Origin: Tubulanus polymorphus
Taxonomy: Eukaryota; Nemertea; Palaeonemertea; Tubulaniformes; Tubulanidae
Direction: 5' to 3'
DNA length: 64,000 nucleotides
Assembly (NCBI RefSeq): GCF_964204645.1
Contig: NC_134034.1
Coordinates: forward strand, 6,381,414 to 6,445,413
The notes beneath the pieces are model-generated. The model was given only the letters and a program-made list of their open reading frames with translations. It was not told where the DNA came from and ran no database searches. Position numbers and translations under genes: made by a program. Shown one piece after another: positions 13,701-25,700 of the stretch (within the stretch, counting starts at the first letter, position 1; every line of letters begins with the position of its first letter).

Positions 13701-16700
13701 TTTTCATAGTAACTTCAAATTGTCACTCCGTTCACGTAAAACATAAGAAACAGATGAAAATAACTCAAAACAATGTTTTTATTATTCCCGACAACATAGG
13801 GTTGCCAGATTTCTAATTTATTGGTCCTAAAAGTTATTCTAGCGCATTTTTCTCGTTACTTATCTGGTAGATGAGAGCGGGTTAAACAATCGCGTAGCGA
13901 TATGTCTGCATTGACTTGACAGTAAAGAATGGGGAACAACCTCTTCTCAATAAAAAACATAAAATTATGTACCCCCCCGGTTTATAAATATAGTGTTTGA
14001 ATATCACTGTCAGAAGCCATGGGATTAATTGGGATTGATTCTCAGTGTCAGAATACGTATTTCTAGAGCAGTGGAATGGCAGGCCTACTCATGACTGAAA
14101 CCCGTATAGGTAAGTTATGTAATCGCGCGGGAACGCCTTTACTAAAATTAAAACCGTTTCATGATGACATGAAACATCAAATGGTAAACGGTAGGCTACC
14201 AACATGACACAATATCACCAGTAATGATAGATCATTTTATTCAATTTTACCAGAGTTGTTTATTGGAGGAAAATATCATAGTTAAGTAGGCCGAGAACAA
14301 CCATGTTGTATCATCAATCAGTTGACTGACAGTATTGTAAAATTCCATCGGTTCGGCTATATTCTAAGATACGTTTTCACTTTAAGATGCCCTGCCCGCC
14401 TGCTGCGCACTCACGAGGCGGTTGCAGCCCCTTACGCACTCGCTCGGCAGATAGAATCGTTTTGTAATGTGGCTTGTAATGCGTGCTGGGAAAAAATAAC
14501 GTTTATTATCTTTTCCATGCGTTAAACACCACAACAGTGATTGAATTTACACGTTTTTCGTAAATTGAAATATTGCGATGGTTATTGCCGGTGCTGTAGT
14601 TTTTTGGAATTAAATCGAGCGGCCTCTGTAGCTCAGTGAGATAAGTCATTATGCTAATGCATCCACCATCAGGGCTGAGTGGCAAGTGGGTTTGAGTCCT
14701 ACGGCTGGCTGCTTACAGTACAGTGTGTGGGCAACACTTCAAAGACCGTCCCGTGGTGAGGTTAAATGAACAATCCAATAGGGTTAGTCTTGGGAAACCA
14801 AGATCCAAATGATGTAAAGCCAGACAAACAAACAATCATCAGCCGGCCTCAGTGACAACAATGCCGGCATCGTTTTGCATGTGTACATCTGACCGATTGA
14901 TCAACGTACCTATTATGCATGAGGAGATTCAGTTGGGCCTAACAGTTCATGCCAAAAAATGGGTTTTTGTATCTAAATCTTGATTGATATAAATATCTTT
15001 GCGGGGACATGATTGAAAACAGAATAAACCAGTTTCGTCTTTTTAACAGAATTGCATAAATGAGGTTTAACAGTGCAGAAATCCTAGGCTAAATCGTTTT
15101 GCAGAAAAGAAATTCATTTTCAGCGTGAATAAAAAAATCGTACTAAACAAATTGACCTTTAAGTCTGTGGTCCTCCCAATCAACATTGTCATAGAACATT
15201 TGCCGGCAGATGTAAAACATTACAACCTCTTAATACCTTACCACAGTATAATCTCCCAATGCTTCAAGGTCCATGGACCTCTTGTGTATAATATCAATGA
15301 TAAACATATTACATTGTTCATTCTACTACTCCTTTAATTATGCAGATCTGTTCTCTTTAACATCTGCCCTGGCACTACGGTGCGACTGGACGCCTAAGAC
15401 AGTGGTAGGCAGGAACAGACATGTCGGATCGATTTGTTTTACCTTAAACTTTAGAGTGAGATATGGCCGGTTATAGTTCAAAAAGATCGACAGACCAATG
15501 TGTATCACTTTCGAAGACTTTTTAATAATAATTGGCCCGACAACTTCAATGAAAATCTATGATAAAGTTTATTTCATTCAAAACAGCTTATTTCACTGTA
15601 TGAAAAATGCGCGTATTCATAATGCGTGCGGCAATAGGAGCATATGCTGTCACTGTAGCGTGTGCAGTGTGAGACACTGATCCGCCAGCGCCCGCTTGCC
15701 TCGCGTAGTATACACTGATATGGCTAGATGCTGACTGTTGCTACGCAATACGTCTGCAATTAATGAATAAACGCACACCACACTGCCATACAACTCGGCG
15801 ATAATTTCTAACTATATAAATTAAAGGTTTTCAAGGAAGTTGTCTCGATTGCCAACCTTTCAAATTTAAAAACTCTCACTGACTTTCCCGGCACAAAACA
15901 AGGAATTTAAGACCAATAAGGTACCGACACTTCGTGCAAGGTGCCCGTTCACACCAAGTGATGTATAGTTATCCGCATATTAATTCACCTTATAAAATAA
16001 ATTCATCCGAACAAATTATTGATAAAATATTATTCAAAAATCTTTTAGATATTATTGTGATCAATTTCTTTCACCATTCAACGCCATATAATTTGAAATA
16101 ATCTTGACACAGGGGTTTGGCGATGAGCTTGGATTTCATTTCCGGGTTGTTGATACTCTCGCGAGAATGGCGCTAAATATGAACTGCGAATAAATTCAAA
16201 ATATCATGGAAATACCTTGTGTTTATATTGTTTATTTATCCGCTATAAGTTTCCGATAAACAATTGGTCGTTAAGGATCATCATCAGACGGTTGTGACGC
16301 TCTATATAAAATCACAAGGGATGAAACGCCTTCAGAGTTGTGCCAGCCAGAAAGTTGGGACAGTCACGTGATCTTAATTACAAAGTTGTCAGATCTATTT
16401 TTGCAACATATTTAACCCCATTTATCGGATCTCTCATTAACTCAATGTCTGTCAAATGGTGTGCTTTGGTTCGCGGTAAACATACACAAAACGATGCCGA
16501 CACGCTCGTAATAGCCCTCTCGTTCCTCGAGAGCTAAAAACGATCTTTGTCATTCAAACCTTTGTCATACCGGGGCAGGAGAACCGACCACATGTTTGAA
16601 GTTTTCTAGTTACATTATGAAGGAGTTATCCTGCTAATATTTTTCATAAATTACCAAATCATCTGAAGTATTGTTTGATTACTAGACTGATAGCTTGCAC

Positions 16701-19700
16701 CAAATAACATAATCATAACTTATTGACAATCTTCTCCCAATGATTCCTTGTCGTTTAGAATAGTTTCTGAGATATGATACTCAAAAACTGAGGTTGACTT
16801 AGACATGCATTGTGAAATGATATAGCTCAGTGTCTCTAATGCTTGATAATCTTTGCCTTTTTCTTGTATTATATGTATATGTTTATTCCATGTTGAGATA
16901 AATCTCAACAGTGAATTTACAAAATTCTCGGCAGTGGTTTTAGAAAATTCTCGACAGTGAATTTAGAAAAATCTCAACAGTGGTTTGGAATGAAATCAGC
17001 GTTAAGATATAAATTCAACATATTAGGCTTTGCATGATCAACATATAGTTTAAGAAAAGTCAACATGGATAAAAGCTTGACATAATGTCCCCCACGGCGC
17101 CCCATACAGTACTATGCAGTGGAAAGCGCATATCCCTCATACTTATAGATATTGCAATCATTCGCGGAAATAGTGTCATTTGGTAGAGTTAAAGGCTGTC
17201 AGATGATAAAAACATATTTTGTGTATCTGAGTTTAGGCTATATATGCCCTCTTATTTGCGAAAAAGCCTTTGTAAAGTGTGCGGCTGGTTAACACGTAGG
17301 CTGGATGTTTTTCCTAGTTTAGGCTTCGTATGGTCCATTTTCTTAGGGCCATAAATAAAATTTTATGCTACCTTCGCGGGGAATAATTCATAGCTACACA
17401 CAGCCAAGGCATTTCAAAAGACGGTAAAATTATCACGTTATTCAACAAAAATGATCGTTGTATTATAACTGAGTGTGCTGCAAACAATGCCTTCTAAGTA
17501 TGACTTCATCAATATCAGCGCGCAACCGCGAGCATCCCATTGCTAGAGTGTTGCTATGGGCTTTTCCCGCGTTTGGATAATGATATTTGAAATTTTATTT
17601 TCACTTAACTACTTTAGACACATAGGGTAAACATTTTATGCAAAACAAATTTGATTTATAAATTTTTCCCTTTAAATACTAAACAGAGATGCTAGTTTTC
17701 CGGAAACATCCGGAATTCCGGAAATTTAGGATCGCCGATGTCAATTCCGGAAATTTGGTGAGAATTCCTCGTGGCGACCAGTAATGGCACGGACCGTAAA
17801 AGCGTTCGTTTGCTTGTACTCGTCGTCGCTTCTGTGTTATTTTATCTTGGTCTCCGTTTCCGAGGATGTTCTGCTACTATGTATATATGTGTTCTTGTGG
17901 CGGTATCTGTGCGTGCGTAGGTGGAGCGCCACTGTTGTGACGCCATTTCCAATTATCTTTACGCACCGTTGTACATCGTCCCGCTGATGGCCAACAATGT
18001 GAAGATGCACGTGGTAATAATTCAGATGATATTTAATAAATATCATCTTAATTATAACCATGCGCGTGCTATGTCCTGAGGCACGCAGCTTTGTAACTTT
18101 CTTTTTGCCTGCAGCTGTCAAGCGGGACGGTCTGCAAAATGAGCACGCACGGAAAGATTGTCAGTCGGGAGTCGGCCGATATAAAGGCAATTGACAGCGG
18201 TATAAAAAATAAATTTAACTGGCACTGGCTAGAGTGTAAGGACAGTAACGGGGACTACTTATCGAACTACATTCGTAAGTTAGACTTAGCTGGCGTGGCG
18301 TACTGCGTCGTTTGTGAAGACCAGGTCAAATACGGTAGTGGCGGGAAAAAAGATATTCTTCGTCACCCAGATAGCGCGCGGCATAAGAAGGCAGCGAAGG
18401 ATGTGAAGCACAACGAATGCCTGCCGTCGTATTTTCAGATGAAAGATGCCGATCGTGATATAACGCAAAATTTTTCCTGGGGGAGAATTTTTCTGACCCC
18501 CCGTTCTAAATTCCGGAATTTTGGTACATTGGCCCTAGCATCTCTGACTAAATTAACTCCCCAACATTCTATACAATAATAACTAAAATACTCTAAAATC
18601 AGTTTCGGGTTACTTTTAAACCCCAATATCAGAGAAACTAAAATGATACAATAATGAATCACATGCACAGTAATTCAAAAATATAGTGGTTTCTATGATA
18701 GATAGCTGATTCTATCATGAGTCTTTTTCTAAGGTCAGATAGTAAACTTTTCTAGTGGGTTTTTGGCCTATGTCAACGGTCTGGCCGATCGATAATCATT
18801 CGTATGCTTAATACACTACGCTCAAAGCAATTTTTAGCACACTCAACGCAATTTCAGTAGCCTGTAATTTCACTACTAATGGGCTAATTGAACGGATTAG
18901 GCAAAAATATATTTCATAACTCGTTTTTCTTTATGGTGCGCAAAGTTGAAAGCCGTAGGTTTCATATTTTTTTAGAAATCAACCAAAAAGTGTAAAAAAA
19001 ATTTGATTTATTTGAGCACGTTTTTTTATGCAGCATCTTTAATTGTCCAAAATAACACATGTGAAAATTCAATGTTATTTGCGTCAGAAGAACTTTATCT
19101 CGTCAAGATCCGATGCTTTGTTCGGTAGTAATGGGCTTTCAAAGACGAAACCCCCCAAAATCTTGGTTATATATAATTTATGTTGACCCGGTTTGAACTC
19201 CATCATGACGTTATAGCATTCGTTGAATATGTAAAGGAGGTGGATCAGCAGGTGCTAAACAAAATCACGGCACAATTGAGGTTCATATTCATCATTTCTA
19301 GCGCGAATAGTGATATTCAAGGCGTATGATATAACGATTTATTGTGCGATGTGTTCATTGATTCATTTAGTTTTGAAATCCCGTAGTCGCGTAGGCAATA
19401 TTGCCTCATACTCTCGTATTCACTGCATGTATGTTTCAGTTATAGATAACGCGAGCCAAGGCGCAGGTCGCGCGTAACAACGAGTGAAGATGTAAGCTTG
19501 CCTGCCTTCTTAAAGCAATCCTATTGTAAAATTATTAAAAACTATGTCAGTCGATAAACTTTATTTCGTCAGTAACCGGCACTGGCCTCAAATTTGCATA
19601 GACTTGGGAGCTTCTGTCCTAATTGAGCCGTTTTATAAGGAAAAACCTCCGATGAAACCCAGGCCCTCACTTTGCCGGGTCGCTCATAGTTTTAGTTGTT

Positions 19701-22700
19701 TTATATGTCATTCTATGAATGTATTAGAATTATGAATATTTATTTGTTGAGACAAAAATTCCCAAAATTAATTTTTCAAAGATTTAATTCTCGTTAAAAA
19801 GTCAGTTATCACTGGCCAAAATTAAGTCCTTTTTTATATACTTTTCTTATTTAATTTTCAATGAAATGAATTTTTCGTACTAGTAGCCTATACATGACAA
19901 ATTTTTTACTTCACATTATGGTTTGGCGAGCCACTGGTCCATTGGTCCTTTATTATAGTTTTTGTGTTAGTTTCTATCATGTTTAGAACTATCCATTACA
20001 CAAACAACCTGACAAAGAGATAGAAGCACTTCGATAAATGAATTGCCTCGAAAGCTTACCCTAAAATATTCTACGTTTTTTCCAAGGCTTCAAGTAATAT
20101 ATCTATAATTAATTTTGTAATTGCTTTTTCTTTTAGACCGGTGAAGCTGATGTGCTAGTAAGAAGAGCAGAACGTTTTGGTTTGATTTCACCAAAAGTTG
20201 CCAAGGTAAATCTTCAGGAGCCAGTTGCACAGTCATGGCTTAAGTCCAAAAATTGTCTTAAATCTTAACCCTTACAATACCACTAACGTATGGCATACGG
20301 TACAAATTGGCAAGCTAGCATACCTGTACCGTATGTGATACAGTATCGCTTAACCCTTCTTCTAGAAGGGCATATCTATCAGTATGGTGCTGCCATCTGC
20401 ATAACATCCAAGATGGCAACAGCCAGGAAAAAACAATTTGGCTGGATGAAACGGTTCAGCAGCTCGTATATGATGTTGACAGTGATGCTGGTGACTTGGA
20501 ATTTGGTAGTGAACAAATTGAGAGTGACAACGAATATGACAGCAGCAGGTTGATTCGGTTGTCATGGCAACGGACACCAATAACAATAATGAAGAACCAG
20601 AAACTGTCCTCCTCAAGGTCACATATATCCAAATAATTTGTCTTATTTGTAAGCCCAATGGTTATCAACACCATGGTATACAATGTATCAGTGTCAATTA
20701 CATAGGTAACAATTTTCTGAGGCCTGAAATTATACCCCAATGAAACCCCTTACATCCGGCCTTCCGACATATCGGTGAAGTTGGTAAATGAGTGGAAAAA
20801 TAAATTTTTTACTTGTTCTATTGCTTTGAAATTTTTACTACCTAAAGTAAGGATATATGGCATACAATTTCAGTTGGAATTGAATAGATCAGTGCATTTT
20901 GCTGGCAGACAGAGCAGTTTATCTGAAACTTTTTCGTGAATTTTTTTCATGGCGGCAATCTTGGACTATGTGACCTTGACCTCAAGTTCACTTATATCCA
21001 AATTATTTATGTCTACATTGTTGGCCCAATAAATTTTCTGTGTCAGATACCTTGGTAACTATAAGACTGGTCTTAAGTTGTTAGATTGGCTATAGAACAA
21101 AGTTGGTCTTAGACTGGCAATACAATACATTCAACAAAAATCGAAAGTTTCAGAGAATTTGGAGATGAAATACTAATTGGTTCTTTAATACGAACACTGA
21201 GAGAGCATCAGGTTTCTGCTATATGAAATTTATCACAATCAAGGCAAGGGATTTTGTAAACACCGGCATGAGTTGCAAAGTTGGAGCTTGTGATATGTTC
21301 TATGATCATGAAGAGTTTCCGGGTCATCAGTGGTTGATCACCAGGGGGTGTTGAATAGCCAAATAACTTTCTATTTTCATATTGTATTGGTACCCAGACA
21401 TTTCTACAATGAATTGCTAAATTGTCGCTGGTGACATCTATGATTGTGGTGACTTTCAAGGTCATTGGTACATGTATATGTCACCAGGTAGTGTTAAATA
21501 GTTGAATGGCTTTATATTATTATTCTGTATTGGTAACCAGGCATATTTTGTAACCGCAATGAATTACAAAATTGTAGCTTGCTCCATGTTCTATGATTAT
21601 GGTGAGTTTCAAGGTCATTGGATTTGTGTATGGTCACCAGGGGTAGCGAATAGCGGATTGACTTAGTATTTTCATATTGTATTGGTCTCTAGGCATATTT
21701 TGTAACGGCAATCGATTGCAAAACTGTAGCTAGCGGTGAGTTCTTAATATATTCGCCAGGACGCGTTGAAAATTGACTGTTACGCGTTTCAAGCCACTTC
21801 TCAAATGGGCATGGTGTCCCTGGACCCCAAATTTCTGATGACTGAGAATTATCATAAAGAAGTAAATCAATTTTGGGTTATGTTTGGTCCTGGTAAGACA
21901 TAAAAAGCAGATAAAGTGAAGTTATTTGAACCGTCCTAAAAATTGGGTATTAAATTGGTTAATATAATGATTCATCAGGTTCTAAGTAATCATATATTTT
22001 TTCTAGCTTGATGAAGAAACTCGTAAAAACAAACGCCAGGAACGATTTGGTAAAGATTTACAGGTATCTGCAACTGCTGATGTGCTTGGGGATAAGAAAA
22101 TAACCAAGGTAAATATCCAAAAGATGTGTTACTTTCCGTAAAAACCGGCGTATAAGTCTACACGGCGTATAAGTCGAGGTCGATTTTTAGACCTACATTT
22201 CATGATTTTAACATATATCCGGCTTATAAGTCGAGTCCCTTCTCTTAGAAGAATAATTACTGTATCATTGTATTGAATAGTTTGTTTTGATAACGATGTG
22301 TGCCTTCACGCACGCCACCGCGCGTCAGCCTGATTGCTGCTGTGTGTTAATCAATAGACTGTTACACACACTCAGGTATAATACACTACCATACAGTGAA
22401 ACAGTAGTGTGAGTCACACGCTATATATAGCCTAATGTATTAAGCGCTGCTATGAGCGCGCATATATAAATACATCATTTTAAATGAAGCTGTGTCAAAA
22501 TGAAAGAAGTTTTTTTCATTAAATAGCTTTATTTATCATGAATAATTATTGAAACTGTTATAGCAGTGAGAAGATGAACACTGTCTTTTTTGGCTGGTAG
22601 AATCAATATTTCTTGTGACCTGAAAATACTTAGTAGAAAACTGTACTCTGCTTATAAGTCGAGGTCAATAATTTAGTGGTAAAATCAAGGGTTAAAAACT

Positions 22701-25700
22701 CGACTTATACGCCGGTTTTTACGGTAAGGTTTAAAAGAAATCTCATTTCATGGACCGGCCAATGGTATTTGGTGAATATGTAGTAGTGCCCCCTGCCATC
22801 TATTTTTTGAAAAAACAAAGATGGCGCATGGTGGCTGTTTAATGATGTAGTGAATTTCATCTGAAAAACTTGTGATGTTTTTTGTGTTATTTTGAGGGGT
22901 CATTCAAAATGGCCGATTTTGCGTACAGAAGGGGAAAAATTCAAATTTTATGCGTACGTAATTAATGAATGATCCCTGATGAAATTTAGTACAGCCATTT
23001 GGTACAGCTAAAGTTTGTATTCGCTATTTATTCTTGGATGAAATCAGATGTCAGCCATTTTAGCATCCATCTATGAAGTGAATTTAGCTTGAACAACTCT
23101 GCTTAGATATTTCATTGTATTTTGATGAAATTTGGTACACATATTAAGCATGGTATGAAGTTGTAGGCTTGCTCTTATTTTCTATTTTTCAATAAAAGAT
23201 AGCTGATGGATGGCCAGTTTCGCATGTATCCATACAGTGAATTTTGTGAGGCAACTCTCTTAGATCTTTTTTTTTTTATTTTGATGGAACTTGGTAAAAC
23301 TATTTGCTATGGTGTGCAGTTGTACACCTGTGATTTACCTTAGAAAAGATGTAAGATGCTTGACTGGCAGAATCTTTAATTGTATGATTTAAATTATGAC
23401 TCTGATATTATTGCAGTCTTCGTGGCGAGGATGGTGGCAATGGCAGTCTTACCAAATGCTTTAACCCTTTCAGTACTGGCCATATTCATATGTTATAATA
23501 CTGAGATGATTTTTCGGTAAAACTAGTGTCTGCAGTTAACTTAGCATTACTCAGAAACTACTCAACCTATATAAACAAGCTATACACCAAATTCGAGATA
23601 TGAATCAGGGCTACATTTCAGAATAAGTTTTCCATGGTTCAGATTGGTGTGTTGAGGTCATGTGACCAATGTCAGTCATCTTGGATTTGAAATTACCATG
23701 TCTATGTAAAGATTGAGAAACATTACCCCCTAAACCTACTGAAACAAAAAAATTATTACTATCTGTACTCATCAATACCTTCAAAAACAGATTATCTCTC
23801 TCCTAAGGCCATATCAGAGCAATTCTCGCCGTTGGAATTCAATTGAATATCATCTTTACGCTTCACTGACTGTTAGTCTCCAATTCGGTGCCATTTTGCC
23901 TTTTGTTTTACCACAAAACTTGTCAAAAGTTCATAAAACCTTTAAATTCACTCACAAAATCTACCGGAGCACCACCTGGTAGATGTTTACTACCACCAGG
24001 AAGCGTTCAAATACAATAGGATTCGAGTCCCGACATAATAATCTAACGTAAAGTGACCCCTTCGGGGAATGGGGTGTGTATATTCTGTATATGTTTTACT
24101 GGCTTTCCAGAAGGGGGTGCGTACTGAAAGGGTAAGTTAGCGAAATTGCTCAAGGTTTACCTTACTAAGGTGTAATAGAGTGGGAATGAGACTGTGATCA
24201 TTAATTTTGTCAGTTTCGTCATCCATTTCGCCATCTATTTCACTGGCTTCCTCCGATGGATTTGACAACTCTAAAAGGTCATTAGTTTTCCATCTGTCCA
24301 CAGATGGAATCTTATTTTGGGAAGTTTTGAAGATGTTTCAATGTATTGTATAAGTGTTGAGATCCCATTTACCGTATTTTCCGGTGTGCAAGTCGACCTG
24401 GTGTATAAGTCGAGATCAAAAAAGGTTAGTTTGCTGTAATTCGAAACATCAAAGCAACAATTCGATGATACATTTTTGATACACCTGTTTCTTATAATCA
24501 TTGAATCAATTTACCCTTCTGGCATTTTACCTCTGGCATTTTTACCTCTGGCATTATTACCACGGCATTTTTCCATCGTACCATACTAAGGCTATAGGCC
24601 TAGTCGGTGTATAAGTAAGGTCCCTTCTTCACGTGTTTACATAAGTCACTTTTGAAAACAATGCTATGGTCATTCTCATAGTAGTTGAAAGTCTTTACCA
24701 TTGCAATTTGCAATTAATCATAAGGATCTGTTGTTTCTGATAGTAAATTACTGGATTCCTGCTCATTGGTTGTATCCACATGTTGAATGTATTGTGTATA
24801 CATTGAATGCTGCGCACCTGTAGTCTAGTATTAGATTGCTGTACACTTATTGATTATTGGCACGCTGCCATAGCAGCGCGGCTTATATAAAATGCTGTAC
24901 AATGATGATACACGTGCGCGCTCTTCTTTCTCATTTGATTTTTAACATCAGTTATTTCGAACCATTTCCAAACTATAAGAAACTATTTTGTCACCATTCT
25001 GAACTCTAATTGGTATATGAGTGTAGCCTAACATAAATTAATATTCCATTTCATCATGGCAACTTTGAAAAATTAAACATCGTCAGTTTAAATGATATGA
25101 AAGTGTATTCAGTATATAAGTCGACCTACTTTTTTGAACATGATTTTGGTCTCAAAAACTCGACTTATACCCCGTAAAATACGGTATCCCGATTCAGAAG
25201 CATCGAAGTCAATGCCTTCTCTGGACTGGTGTGGGATACATGTGTACTTATTTCCTCTGACACCTATTCTAGAGAGATTTGTCAATTAAATCTTGTTATC
25301 GCTTGTCAAGATTCAAAATATTGAAGATGGTAGATACCTGGTAACCAGGATACAACACTATCTCAATAAGACTCACGACGTCCCTCCCTGCTCTTCATTC
25401 ATTGCTGGAGTCTGCATCACCTAGTCTGTGCTGTCTTTTGGTTTCGCGCTACCAACCTCATTATCTGTCTATTATTGATACACTGAATCATGACATGTAT
25501 TTTCACAAATTTTACTATGATATTATAGATTGATGATCAGGGGAAACTTGAAAAACGTAAAGAGAGATTTGGAATTACAACAGGTAGTGGAGATGCTGCA
25601 TCACTCGACGTGGCGATGGATAGAAAACGAAAACGTGCCGAACGTTTTGGACTCATAAATTCTCCAGGATCTGAAAATGTTCCAAATTCTTCTGGTGGGC

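Larger units (their letters stand above)
7759..20136. other. 12.4-kb SARNP intron, mostly repeats
   Basis: No exon was found in this stretch. Itemised separately are foldbacks at 8,288-8,859 and 10,950-11,528, R1 at 8,998-10,200, a TATAAGTCGA element at 12,488-13,073, a SINE at about 14,620-14,840, a short tandem array at 16,890-16,985, and a hAT-like element at 17,684-18,546. The rest shows nothing I can assign. Confidence 0.55.

Noticed and set aside
14620..14700. tRNA gene
   Set aside because: A and B boxes are present, but the arms do not pair into a full cloverleaf and an unrelated body with a repetitive tail follows, as in a SINE.
17784..18121. Overlapping frames on both strands in the left part of the hAT-like element
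   Set aside because: No domain, no conserved blocks, and both lie in subterminal non-coding sequence.
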